From SAR324 cluster bacterium (lineage in GTDB: Bacteria > SAR324 > NAC60-12), in assembly GCA_015231885.1 (NCBI GenBank), contig JADGAT010000023.1, positions 1 to 57,023 on the forward strand: a stretch of 57,023 nt of DNA. Direction: 5' to 3'. The notes below the pieces were generated by a model. The model was given only the letters and a program-made list of their open reading frames with translations, was not told where the DNA came from and did no database searches. Position 1 is the stretch's first letter. Each line of letters starts with the position of its first letter. Shown in pieces: positions 33,627-42,731 of this stretch. The translations under genes and the position numbers were made by a program.

Positions 33627-34883
33627 ATGATTGCTGCCCTTCTGTATTCAATTTGGCATTATCAAATATTCAAGTCCGTCCTTTTTCGGGGTGGCATGAC
33701 GTTTATTACGGCCTACTTGATCATTGTTTTTTTAATGCCGAAAGTCATCCGACTGTTCCGAAAAAAAGGAATCACTTCTGATTTTACTCCGGCTGTTCCT
33801 GGCATGAAACCTTATACAGGAGCAACTCCGATCATGGGTGGCGGAGTGTTGATTTTCGCGATTCTGGTATCATCCGTTTTATGGTGCAATTTAAATCAAT
33901 ATATTATTGCTCTTTTGACTATCATGGTGTCCTTTGGAGTCATTGGTGCTATTGATGATGTTGCTAAAGTTTTCCATAAACGAAGAATCGAAGCAGGGAA
34001 AGAAAATCGAAAATCTTATAGTGATAAGGCAGATGGTATCAGTGGACGCACCCGCTTGATTGCAGAATTTTTAGTGGCACTGCTTGTCGTGTTAGCATTG
34101 TATTTGTATGTTGATATTGACGGTCACCTGGTTGTCCCGTTTGTTCCGTTGAAGGATTGGTATCCGTATTTACCTAAATACATCTTTATCCCATTCATGT
34201 TGTTGATTATCGTGGGGGGAGCAAATGCGGTTAATTTGACAGATGGTATGGATTCTCTGGCAACGATGCCTTTGATGACCTGTGCGCTCTTTGTTAGTGG
34301 GGTTGCGTACATTGGTGGAGATTTGGAATGGGCTGCCCGACTGAAAATTCCTCACTTCACCCATGATATCAAAGAACTGAGTGTTTTTTCCATGGCAATC
34401 ATTAGTTCAGGATTTAGCTTTCTCCGTTATAATGTACCGCCCGCTTCTATTTATATGGGCGATCTGGGAGCTTTAGCATTGGGAAGTGTGATTTCTGCAA
34501 TGTTTATTTTTGTCAAAGCAGAGTTGTTTCTTCCCATTGTTGGAGGTATTTTTGTGTTCTCGGTGTTTTCTACGATCATTCAACGCTTTTTTTTTAAAAT
34601 GATGTTACGGTGGAAAGGTCGTAGTTGTGCAGAAAAATATCGTTTTTTTCTACGTTCTCCGTATCATCATCATTTACAAAAATTATGGACTTATTCTGAG
34701 GAAAAACCAAATGTTCAATCCGTTTGGTTGCTTTTTTTAGAAAAAATCGGTTTTCCTACTTTACCTGATGAAGAAAAACTGGTAAACCCCCAACTGGTTC
34801 ATAGTCGTGTTGTTTGGTTGATGCACCTTAAATCCATTTGGTTGTTTGTCTTTACGGTCGTATTATTTTTCAAAGTCCGCTGA
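33627..34883 (+). CDS. MraY-like phospho-N-acetylmuramoyl-pentapeptide transferase
   Basis: 418 residues with about ten membrane helices. Polyprenyl-phosphate N-acetylhexosamine-1-phosphate transferase motifs: A-T-P-I-M-G-G-G, I-G-A-I-D-D-V-A-K, NAVNLTDGMDSLA, M-G-D-L-G-A-L-A-L-G and S-P-Y-H-H-H-L. The HHH and NLTDGxD motifs are specific to MraY, which makes lipid I for peptidoglycan. The usual M-G-D-T-G-S-L-A-L-G is altered at two positions (T to L, S to A), and the protein is longer than the usual ~360. It lies outside any mur/dcw cluster. Either the sole, divergent MraY or a paralogue. Confidence 0.85.
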   Translation: MIAALLYSIWHYQIFKSVLFRGGMTFITAYLIIVFLMPKVIRLFRKKGITSDFTPAVPGMKPYTGATPIMGGGVLIFAILVSSVLWCNLNQYIIALLTIMVSFGVIGAIDDVAKVFHKRRIEAGKENRKSYSDKADGISGRTRLIAEFLVALLVVLALYLYVDIDGHLVVPFVPLKDWYPYLPKYIFIPFMLLIIVGGANAVNLTDGMDSLATMPLMTCALFVSGVAYIGGDLEWAARLKIPHFTHDIKELSVFSMAIISSGFSFLRYNVPPASIYMGDLGALALGSVISAMFIFVKAELFLPIVGGIFVFSVFSTIIQRFFFKMMLRWKGRSCAEKYRFFLRSPYHHHLQKLWTYSEEKPNVQSVWLLFLEKIGFPTLPDEEKLVNPQLVHSRVVWLMHLKSIWLFVFTVVLFFKVR

Positions 34884-34952
34884 TTCGATTCTGTCAATGG
34901 TAACAACGAACATGCCTCTCTTGGACGGGCATATCTAAAATTAGGAAATACA

Positions 34953-35693
34953 ATGAATTTAGAAAATCATGTTGCTTTAGTGACAGGTGCCGGGCGTGGT
35001 ATTGGAAAAACAATAGCACTCCATCTAGCAAAAGCGGGTGTTGATATTATTTTTACAAATCGCAATAAGAAGTTTTCTGACCAGACACAGGCTGAAATCG
35101 AAGCGATAGGGCGACAGTGCCTGGCCTTCCAAGTGGATGTAGCTGATGCAGATGCCGTCAATGAAATGGTAAAAATGGCACTTGACGACTTCAAAAAAAT
35201 TGATATCCTGGTTAACAATGCGGGTATCACTCAGGATAATTTATTTCTGCGCATGAAGCAGGAAGAATGGAATAAAGTTTTGGATGTCAACTTAAGTGGT
35301 ATTTTCAATGTAACCAAAGCTGTGATCAAAGGGATGATTCGCCAGCGTTATGGCCGCATTGTAAATATTACTTCTATCGTTGGATTCACAGGAAATCCTG
35401 GTCAAGTCAATTACAGCACCTCCAAAGCAGGAATTTCAGGCTTCACTAAATCATTGGCCAGAGAATTAGCCAACCGGAACATCACGTGCAATTCGGTGGC
35501 TCCTGGCTTTATTGAAACAGACATGACAAGTGAGATGACAAAAGAGCAGATTAGTGCTGTTTTAGCGCAAATTCCGCTCGGGAAAATGGGTTCAACGGAT
35601 GATGTTGCCAATGCAGTATCTTTTCTTGTTTCTGATCAAGCAAACTACATCACAGGGACAACATTGCATGTGAATGGTGGAATGTATTGCTGA
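34953..35693 (+). CDS. fabG: 3-oxoacyl-ACP reductase
   Basis: 246 residues, short-chain dehydrogenase. T-G-A-G-R-G-I-G cofactor loop, N-N-A-G, catalytic Ser in I-T-S-I-V-G, Y-S-T-S-K, and the FabG ending (G-T-T-L-H-V-N-G-G-M-Y). Reduces 3-oxoacyl-ACP in fatty acid synthesis. First of fabG-acpP-fabF. Confidence 0.96.
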   Translation: MNLENHVALVTGAGRGIGKTIALHLAKAGVDIIFTNRNKKFSDQTQAEIEAIGRQCLAFQVDVADADAVNEMVKMALDDFKKIDILVNNAGITQDNLFLRMKQEEWNKVLDVNLSGIFNVTKAVIKGMIRQRYGRIVNITSIVGFTGNPGQVNYSTSKAGISGFTKSLARELANRNITCNSVAPGFIETDMTSEMTKEQISAVLAQIPLGKMGSTDDVANAVSFLVSDQANYITGTTLHVNGGMYC

Positions 35694-35944
35694 TGCTATG
35701 CATTTGGCGCGGTTTTCTTCATAATCAGTTGAGTAAAAAAGTTTGACTTTTATTGAAAGTTCGCCAATCTCAGAACGCCTTCAGCTTTGGAGGAGTATGT
35801 CGCCTCAACGGGTATATTCATGGAGAAAGTCTTTTTTTGCAAGGAACTGCAGTCATGTTCCCTCTGTATTTTTTTAAAATTTCCCTCGAGAAATTCTTTG
35901 GTAGAGGGCATAATTTTTTTAAAGTTTTAGGAAAAGGAAAAATA

Positions 35945-36178
35945 ATGGAAGAAATTGAAGCAAAAGTAAAAAAAATCATTAGTGAACAACTAGGAATTGA
36001 AGAAGACAAGATCACATTAGATTCTCATTTCCAGGATGATTTAGAAGCAGATTCTCTTGATACCGTAGAGTTAATAATGGCTTTTGAGGAAGAATTTAAT
36101 ATTACGATTCCGGAAGAAATGGCTGAAAAAATCACAACGGTTCGATCTGCGATTGAGAGCATTCAAAACGAATTGTAA
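35945..36178 (+). CDS. acpP: Acyl carrier protein
   Basis: 77 residues from the ATG at 35945, preceded by AGGAAAAGGA. The motif [10 protein letters not shown] holds the Ser that receives 4'-phosphopantetheine, and the chain is acidic as expected. The frame is open to 35753, but the extra 64 residues are not ACP-like. The 250 bp upstream hold no other gene. Carries acyl chains for FabG and FabF encoded on either side. Confidence 0.97.
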   Translation: MEEIEAKVKKIISEQLGIEEDKITLDSHFQDDLEADSLDTVELIMAFEEEFNITIPEEMAEKITTVRSAIESIQNEL

Positions 36179-36230
36179 TTCCGTGTGATATCATCATGGG
36201 GTTACAATATTTTTTAAACTTTTAAATTAG

Positions 36231-37472
36231 ATGATTCCTATGCGTAGACGCGTTGTTGTTACTGGTCTTGGAATTGTTTCCCCAATTGGAAATAATGTAA
36301 AAACCGCTTGGGAAGCTTGCTGTAATGGACAATCGGGAACAGATCGTATTACAAAATTTGATGCTTCTGGATTACGCAGTCAAATTGCAGGAGAGGTCCT
36401 AAATTTTGAGATGCCTTCTATTATTCCTTCCAAGGAAGTCAAAAAAATGGATACTTTTATCCATTATGCAGTTTCTGCGGCTCAAGAAGGTTTAGAAGAT
36501 GCAAGATTAGAAATTACAGATGAAATTGCTGATGAGGTTGGTGTGTCCATGGGCGTTGGAATTGGAGGGCAACCTATGATTGAGAAGTACCATATGATAC
36601 TTGAAGAGAAAGGTGCTCATAAGATTTCTCCGTTTTTTATTCCTATGGTACTTTTAAACATGGCCTCTGGTCAGATTTCTTTACTATTTGGAACAAGAAA
36701 TTATAACAGTTCAACAGTATCAGCCTGTGCTTCTTCCAATCACTCGATTGGTGACGCAGCCCGTGTCATAGAACGTGGTGATGCAAAGGTAATAATTGCA
36801 GGCGGTGCTGAGGCAGCATTAACACCACTTTGTGTTGGTGGATTTGCAGCAATGCGTGCATTGAGTACACGCAATGATGAGCCGAAACGTGCCAGTCGCC
36901 CTTACGATCGGGATAGAGATGGTTTTGTTTTTGCGGAAGGCGCAGGTGTTTTGATTTTGGAAGAATATGAGTTTGCCAAGGAGCGGGGCGCTGATATTTA
37001 TTGTGAGCTGGGTGGATATGGTTTTAGCTCTGACGCTCATCATATCACAGCACCTTCTGTCGAGGGACCCGCACGGGCAATTAAGATGGCAATTAAAGAT
37101 GCTCACGTCAACCCTGAGGATGTGGACCACATCAATGCACACGCAACTTCTACTCCTGCAGGAGATATCAATGAACTGCAGGCAATCAAGTCCGTATTAG
37201 GGGAACATGCAAAAAATATTGCCATCAGTGGAACCAAGTCCATGACCGGGCATTTGCTGGGTGCAGCAGGTGCTGTAGAATCAGCACTCACCATCAAAGC
37301 ACTGAAACATGGCTTTGTGCCCCCAACCATCAACATTGATAACCTGGATCCAGAATGTGACTTGGATGTGACACCGAATGTAGGGAAAGAGCGCTCAATT
37401 AAAGTGGCTATGTCTAATTCCTTTGGATTTGGCGGGACAAATGCATCCCTTTTATTTAAAGCAATTGAGTGA
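36231..37472 (+). CDS. fabF: 3-oxoacyl-ACP synthase II
   Basis: 413 residues, thiolase fold. Nucleophile Cys in S-A-C-A-S-S-N-H, first His in N-A-H-A-T-S-T-P (usual form N-A-H-G-T-S-T-P) and second His in M-T-G-H-L-L-G-A-A-G-A. Elongates acyl-ACP with malonyl-ACP. Start at 36231; a second in-frame ATG at 36240 is possible. 52 bp after acpP. Confidence 0.95.
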   Translation: MIPMRRRVVVTGLGIVSPIGNNVKTAWEACCNGQSGTDRITKFDASGLRSQIAGEVLNFEMPSIIPSKEVKKMDTFIHYAVSAAQEGLEDARLEITDEIADEVGVSMGVGIGGQPMIEKYHMILEEKGAHKISPFFIPMVLLNMASGQISLLFGTRNYNSSTVSACASSNHSIGDAARVIERGDAKVIIAGGAEAALTPLCVGGFAAMRALSTRNDEPKRASRPYDRDRDGFVFAEGAGVLILEEYEFAKERGADIYCELGGYGFSSDAHHITAPSVEGPARAIKMAIKDAHVNPEDVDHINAHATSTPAGDINELQAIKSVLGEHAKNIAISGTKSMTGHLLGAAGAVESALTIKALKHGFVPPTINIDNLDPECDLDVTPNVGKERSIKVAMSNSFGFGGTNASLLFKAIE

Positions 37473-37524
37473 GACTCTCTATTGAGTTCGGTATAGCTAA
37501 AACCAAGTCAATGTTGGAATTTTA

Positions 37525-38541
37525 ATGCCGATAGTCTTTGCCATTCTCTTGCCTTTATTTATTTTGGGGAGCAATCATTTTTTTGGGATTGAAGCACGGA
37601 GTTTACCAAAAGGAGAGTGCGACAATCCCAAGCCCAATACTGATTTGACACATTGCCGTTTTTCTCGCACGAAACTGCGAGGAATAAATTTAACAGGGGT
37701 CTCCCTGAAAAATATGGAACTTTCTCGGATTAGCCTGCGTAAAACCAATTTACAAAAAGCTAATTTGGAAGGTGCCCAGTTAAAAAGAGCAGATTTGCGT
37801 GAAGCTATTTTGAAATCGGCAAATCTGAATGACTCCATGTTAGATGGCGCCAATTTGGAAGGCGCACAACTACAAAAAGCCAGCCTGCAAAGGAGCAGTT
37901 TTTTAGCTTCCAGCCTAAAAAATGCTAACCTCAGCGAAAGTCATTTATATCAAGCCTATTTGTATGGTGCTGACTTGCGCTATGCAAACATCAGCAAATC
38001 AGATCTGCGGGAAGCCAATTTGAGCGAAGCTTCCCTCAAAGGAACTGTATTACGGTCTGCTAATTTATCCAAAACCATATTTGACCGAACCGATTTAGAG
38101 CAAGCCCATCTGGAAGGAGCTAATTTCAAAAGCAATCTGTTCAAACTCGTTAATGTGGAAGGAGCAAACTTTCATCAGGCCAAAGGGATTCCTGGATGGA
38201 TCATTCAGGGACTCGATGAGAAGGGCTTCCATTCCACGCTACGACTAGAGAATGCGATTCGTCAGGGATTTCGGAAATTGAATGGTGTGGATCTGTCTGG
38301 AGCCGATTTAAATGATTTGGATTTGAGCCGTGGTAGTTTTGTTGATGCCAATTTGGAATATGCCGATTTAGAAGGCAGTAATCTGAAAGGAGCCAATTTG
38401 AAAGGAGCCAATCTGAAAGGAGCCAATCTGAAAGGAGCCAATCTGAAAGGAGCCAATCTGAAAGGAGCCAATCTGTACTATACAAATCTAAATGATACTC
38501 AGGGGATCTCAACATCCCTTAAAGAAGAATTTATCCAGTAG
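37525..38541 (+). CDS. Exported pentapeptide-repeat protein
   Basis: 338 residues. A signal peptide (about 1-23) precedes long runs of A-[DN]-L-x-x pentapeptides in two blocks (about 45-215 and 250-325), interrupted by a ~35-residue segment with G-I-P-G-W-I-I-Q-G. The repeats should fold as a right-handed quadrilateral beta-helix. Cytoplasmic relatives mimic DNA and protect gyrase, but the signal peptide here points to an envelope role. The second block ends in six near-identical N-L-K-G-A units encoded by 15-bp tandem repeats. Confidence 0.85.
   Translation: MPIVFAILLPLFILGSNHFFGIEARSLPKGECDNPKPNTDLTHCRFSRTKLRGINLTGVSLKNMELSRISLRKTNLQKANLEGAQLKRADLREAILKSANLNDSMLDGANLEGAQLQKASLQRSSFLASSLKNANLSESHLYQAYLYGADLRYANISKSDLREANLSEASLKGTVLRSANLSKTIFDRTDLEQAHLEGANFKSNLFKLVNVEGANFHQAKGIPGWIIQGLDEKGFHSTLRLENAIRQGFRKLNGVDLSGADLNDLDLSRGSFVDANLEYADLEGSNLKGANLKGANLKGANLKGANLKGANLKGANLYYTNLNDTQGISTSLKEEFIQ
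38380..38469 (+). repeat. 15-bp tandem repeat, six copies, inside the pentapeptide gene
   Basis: Unit AATCTGAAAGGAGCC repeated six times without spacers (38380-38469); only copy 2 differs, by one T. Encodes N-L-K-G-A. In-frame array prone to copy-number change. Confidence 0.95.
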
Positions 38542-38661
38542 TTTATCCCCAATAAATCGCCTTTATCCTAAAAATTTTGTGTCAAAAATGCGACACTTTG
38601 TGTATATCTATGTTCTATAGATTTCTATTGTGTTTGTGTCACCTTTTAAAGAAAGAGCATT

Positions 38662-40488
38662 ATGAGTAGTACAGAATTCAAAGTAGATCGTCGTGATATT
38701 CAATTTGTCGTAAACGAAGTCTTTGAAGCAGAAAAATTGTGTGAATTTCCCAACTTTTCTGACTTCGATATGGATACGTTCCACCTGATCATAGAGGAAG
38801 CAGCCCATTTTGCAGAAAAAGTGATTGTCCCGCTTAATGCAGTTGGGGACAGTGAGGGGTGCGTGTTGAAAGAGGGACAAGTAGTGACTCCTAAAGGATT
38901 CAAAGAGGCTTGGCAGCAAATGGGTGAAAACGGATGGATTGGCTTGAATGTGCCTCCTGAGTTTGGAGGACAGGGTGTTCCTGAGCTTGTTTCCACTGCT
39001 GCTACCGATGCACTGGTCTCGAGCAACCAGGCATTTCTGATTATTCGCTTTTTGACATCAGGTGCGGTTAATTTAATCAAAACCTTTGGTTCCCAAGAAC
39101 AAAAAGCAACGTATTGTGAAAAAATGGCTACAGGCAAATGGGCCGGCACCATGTGTTTGACAGAGCCCAATGCAGGAACTGCCGTAGGAGATATTATTAC
39201 AACAGCAACCAAGGAAGGAGACCACTACCTGATCAAAGGAACAAAAATGTTTATCAGCAGTGGTGATCACGACTTTACAGACAATATCATTCATATGGTT
39301 CTTGCGCGGCTTCCGGATGCCCCTCCAGGCCCTAAGGGAATCAGTTTATTCATTGTTCCCAAAATTCGGCATGATGGAACCCCAAATGATGTGACCGTGG
39401 TCAATTTGGAACACAAGATGGGCATCCATGGATCCCCGACATGCTTGTTGTCATTTGGAGATAACAAGCAATGTCATGGAGAATTGCTGCAGGCAGAAAA
39501 TCAGGGAATGTCGCAAATGTTTCAGATGATGAATGAGTCTCGATTACAAATAGGTCTGCAGGGATTGGCCGCATCGGCAGCTGCTTATGAGTTCGCTTTG
39601 TCTTATGCAAATGAACGTGTTCAGGGAATCGCCATCCAGCATGGAAAAGACCAGAATGCTGCTCGTTCTCTGATTGTGGAACACCCTGATGTGAAGCGAA
39701 TGCTGATGAGCATCAAAGCGACCACAGAAGGTTTGAGAGGACTGATGTATGCCTGCGGTTATTTTACTGACATGTGCACCCATGGTCCTGAGGATACAAG
39801 AGAGCATTATCAAAATTTACTCGATCTCTCTATCCCCATTGCAAAGGCATTTGGAACCGATGAAGGGTTTCAAGCAGCCTGTCTTGGTATACAAGTGTTA
39901 GGAGGGGTTGGCTACACTAGAGACTTTCCTTTGGAACAAAATGCGCGTGATGCCAAGATTGGTTCCATTTATGAAGGAGCGAATGGTGTGCAGGCATTAG
40001 ATCTGGTTGGAAGGAAGTTTAACATGAAAAATGGAGCACTTCTTCAGTCTCTGCAACAAGAGTTGAAATATTTTGAGCAAATTACAATTCCTAAAGAAAT
40101 CCAGGGAATGCTGGATGAATGGAATTCTTATCAGGATCTGCTTTTTGAGAGCATACAGAATCTTCGTGAGCTTACCAAATCAGGGGGGCCGCAGGGTTAT
40201 GTCCTGTACGCAACCAATATGCTGGCTCTGATGGGCGATGTGCTTTGTGCTTTTTATTTATTGAAACAAGCCCTTGTTGCTCAAAATAAATTTGAAGCCT
40301 TGGAAGCAGAAGCGGCATCTCGAGAATCCTTATTGGAAGAAAGTACCGATGCACGCTTTTACTGGAATAAGGTGCGCACTGCAGAACACTATATTTTAGT
40401 TCTTCTGCCGCGTGCTCTCAGTAATGCCAGAATTATCAAAAATGGCAGTTTTGCGTCTTTGCAGGCTAAATTAGAACTGACCATTTAA
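38662..40488 (+). CDS. Acyl-CoA dehydrogenase, ~600-residue (DmdC/FadE5-like) class
   Basis: 608 residues, longer than the ~380-residue acyl-CoA dehydrogenases. Flavin- and substrate-binding core (M-C-L-T-E-P-N-A-G, I-S-S-G-D-H-D), catalytic Glu in S-I-Y-E-G-A-N-G-V-Q-A-L-D-L-V-G-R-K, and an extra C-terminal helical domain (about 470-608). Oxidises acyl-CoA to enoyl-CoA with FAD and passes electrons to ETF. Long members include 3-methylmercaptopropionyl-CoA dehydrogenase DmdC and mycobacterial FadE5; substrate cannot be fixed from sequence alone. Monocistronic by context, 120 bp after the pentapeptide gene. Confidence 0.9.
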   Translation: MSSTEFKVDRRDIQFVVNEVFEAEKLCEFPNFSDFDMDTFHLIIEEAAHFAEKVIVPLNAVGDSEGCVLKEGQVVTPKGFKEAWQQMGENGWIGLNVPPEFGGQGVPELVSTAATDALVSSNQAFLIIRFLTSGAVNLIKTFGSQEQKATYCEKMATGKWAGTMCLTEPNAGTAVGDIITTATKEGDHYLIKGTKMFISSGDHDFTDNIIHMVLARLPDAPPGPKGISLFIVPKIRHDGTPNDVTVVNLEHKMGIHGSPTCLLSFGDNKQCHGELLQAENQGMSQMFQMMNESRLQIGLQGLAASAAAYEFALSYANERVQGIAIQHGKDQNAARSLIVEHPDVKRMLMSIKATTEGLRGLMYACGYFTDMCTHGPEDTREHYQNLLDLSIPIAKAFGTDEGFQAACLGIQVLGGVGYTRDFPLEQNARDAKIGSIYEGANGVQALDLVGRKFNMKNGALLQSLQQELKYFEQITIPKEIQGMLDEWNSYQDLLFESIQNLRELTKSGGPQGYVLYATNMLALMGDVLCAFYLLKQALVAQNKFEALEAEAASRESLLEESTDARFYWNKVRTAEHYILVLLPRALSNARIIKNGSFASLQAKLELTI

Positions 40489-40534
40489 CCTTGCTGCCTG
40501 ATGCTCTTGTCTCAAAGAGGTGAGGCTGGGCGTC

Positions 40535-40553
40535 AGCCGTGTAACAGACGGCT
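40535..40553 (+). promoter_or_regulatory. Hairpin immediately upstream of the recD start
   Basis: AGCCGT (40535-40540) and ACGGCT (40548-40553) pair around a 7-nt loop, ending 3 nt before the ATG at 40557. It occupies the place where a Shine-Dalgarno would lie, and none is seen. Could limit translation of recD. Confidence 0.4.
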
Positions 40554-40556
40554 CCG

Positions 40557-42731
40557 ATGAAAAATACCACACTATTCACGCCGGCAGGAACCGCACGTAC
40601 TTTATTTGGTGAATCTTTGCTTCCAATAGATGAGCAAATTCATCCTTCTGTCCCGTCTAAAGAGCTGACTCCCCTTTTGAGCTACTGCCAAACATTGGGA
40701 TTAGAGAACGATTTTTTTTATCAGGCACTGGATTTGATATACTGGGGACAAAATGACTTTAGTGAAAAGGAGCAAGCCTCTCTGGTCGCTTTGATCTTGC
40801 TTTCGCATCACTTCCTGTTATCGGGCAATACTTGTTTGCCTCTCAAAAAAAACAATGATTCGATCCTCTCTCACTTGTTCGAAGAAAGCGGATTGGATAC
40901 AGATGGGGCAAAAGAATATGATTCATTATTGCAAACACTCCTGACCAATAAAAAACTGAACTGGCTGTTTGGCTCGCCCACAGAATTCAAGCCTTTTATT
41001 GTCAGTAAAAACAGACAATATTTATACCATCAAAAATCTTTTCTCAATGAGCAAATATTTATTCGGTTTTTCAAAAAACGCTTACAGTGGCTTCCCGAAT
41101 CCCCTTCCACTTTCCTGGTGCAGCAAATCCTGCATGAAATATTGGAGCAGCATCCGGTACGGATGCTTGACGAAAACCCTGTCCAGTTTTCGGAGGAGCA
41201 ACAGCTGGCGTTACTCGTGGCAATCCAATCCCCCATCACCATTATTTCAGGAGGACCAGGTACCGGAAAAACCTCAATTGTTGTCATGATCCTACGTCTG
41301 CTCATCCGTTTGGGAATGGCACAACAAATAGCATTGGCTGCTCCCACAGGGCGTGCTGCGAAACGTATGGCAGAATCGATTATGGCCAGCTTGCAGTCCA
41401 TTCACAAAGAAAATGGACAGCACCCTGATCAACTTTTGATGGAGCAACTCCCCGAACCGCAGACCCTGCATCGCTTATTGGGTTTCAGCCCCATATCGAA
41501 AAAATTCAAATACCATGAAAACAATCCCCTGGAGCAAGACATTGTGGTAATTGATGAGGTTTCCATGATTGATTTGGAGCTGATGGCCAAGCTGATCAAA
41601 GCAGTCACTCCTTCCGACCCATCATGGAAAGCACCTGCTCGTTTAATTTTACTGGGAGATGCCAATCAATTGCCATCGGTGGGGGCTGGAGCGGTCTTGA
41701 TGGACCTGGTACCCGAACACCCCTCTCTTCATTCGTTCCAGCAATCTCTTTTGGAACAATATGCCACCCATTTGGCTCCATTGATCGCACACTATACCCA
41801 GGCCCCTCCCACCCTTTTATCCGGCAGAGTCGTTTGTCTGACCCGCAGTTATCGTCAGCGAAAAGAGGATCCCCTGGGAAGAAACATCTTAGGCGTTGCA
41901 CAGAAAGTCAATAAAATGGCTGAAGAGCAGCAGGAATTTAAGATGTTGCTGGAAGGAAAAGACGAAGGTATTGCTCCCATCACTTCGATCCATCAGTTCC
42001 CACAGCAAAAAGTTCATTTTCTGTGTCAGGAAAATTCACTCAACCAGATGGAGGAACTGGTTGCATTTTGGATTCAATGGTATTTTGCAAATCCTCACTG
42101 GAAAGAATTGTCCCAACGGGCTTATTCGTTGGAACGTATGCCAGAGGAAGAACCGCTAATGCAGGAACTCTTCGATTATTACAGCCGTTGCCGTGTGCTT
42201 TCTTTTATGAAAATTTCTCATACTGGGACAGAAATTTTAAACCAGATGTTCCAGCAGCAACTGGGGAGGGGAGCTACTGGCTACTATCCAGGAGCATTTG
42301 TGATGGTTCAAAGGAATGATTATGAAAATGCTCTATTCAATGGAGATGAGGGGGTGTGCCTGTTGTTTGAAAATACAAAAACACAACGGGAGGAACTCAA
42401 AATAGTCTTCCCCTCAGAACATGGTTATCGGACCTTCTATCCCCATCAGCTTCCCAATATTCAGCTTTCCTACGCCATGACGGTCCATAAAAGCCAGGGA
42501 TCCGAATATGAGCATGTTGCCATTGTCCTGCCTGCCGAGTCTAATACGCTGCTTTTTAAAGAGATGGTCTATACAGCTATCACACGTGCAAAGAAATCTG
42601 TTCTCATCCTCGGGCCTTCTGAGATTCTGAAAGAGGCCGTCTTTCGGAAAATCCAGCGCTTCAGCGGTATTTCTGCTTTTCTTTCTTCTCAAGATGAGAT
42701 GAAATCAAAAATAATTACAACTGGTGAATGA
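40557..42731 (+). CDS. recD: Exodeoxyribonuclease V alpha subunit RecD
   Basis: 724 residues, superfamily 1B helicase. N-terminal domain (1-200), Walker A G-G-P-G-T-G-K-T-S near residue 233, A-A-P-T-G-R-A-A-K-R, V-V-I-D-E-V-S-M-I-D, L-L-G-D-A-N-Q-L-P-S-V, and the C-terminal motifs T-V-H-K-S-Q-G-S-E and Y-T-A-I-T-R-A-K. The T-L-H-R-L-L-G segment is typical of RecD1, the partner of RecB and RecC in double-strand break repair. recB and recC are not adjacent in the window; the end overlaps the convergent mutase gene by 17 bp. Confidence 0.92.
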   Translation: MKNTTLFTPAGTARTLFGESLLPIDEQIHPSVPSKELTPLLSYCQTLGLENDFFYQALDLIYWGQNDFSEKEQASLVALILLSHHFLLSGNTCLPLKKNNDSILSHLFEESGLDTDGAKEYDSLLQTLLTNKKLNWLFGSPTEFKPFIVSKNRQYLYHQKSFLNEQIFIRFFKKRLQWLPESPSTFLVQQILHEILEQHPVRMLDENPVQFSEEQQLALLVAIQSPITIISGGPGTGKTSIVVMILRLLIRLGMAQQIALAAPTGRAAKRMAESIMASLQSIHKENGQHPDQLLMEQLPEPQTLHRLLGFSPISKKFKYHENNPLEQDIVVIDEVSMIDLELMAKLIKAVTPSDPSWKAPARLILLGDANQLPSVGAGAVLMDLVPEHPSLHSFQQSLLEQYATHLAPLIAHYTQAPPTLLSGRVVCLTRSYRQRKEDPLGRNILGVAQKVNKMAEEQQEFKMLLEGKDEGIAPITSIHQFPQQKVHFLCQENSLNQMEELVAFWIQWYFANPHWKELSQRAYSLERMPEEEPLMQELFDYYSRCRVLSFMKISHTGTEILNQMFQQQLGRGATGYYPGAFVMVQRNDYENALFNGDEGVCLLFENTKTQREELKIVFPSEHGYRTFYPHQLPNIQLSYAMTVHKSQGSEYEHVAIVLPAESNTLLFKEMVYTAITRAKKSVLILGPSEILKEAVFRKIQRFSGISAFLSSQDEMKSKIITTGE

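Noticed and set aside
35753..35944. 64-residue extension upstream of acyl carrier protein
   Set aside because: Not ACP-like, and a strong ribosome-binding site precedes the ATG at 35945.
38380..38469. Direct repeats suggestive of a CRISPR array
   Set aside because: The units are 15 bp, contiguous, without spacers and in frame inside a coding region.
38201..38515. Minus-strand ORFs rich in D-W-L-L-S and A-P-F-R-L repeats
   Set aside because: They are shadows of the 15-bp tandem repeat of the pentapeptide gene on the other strand.
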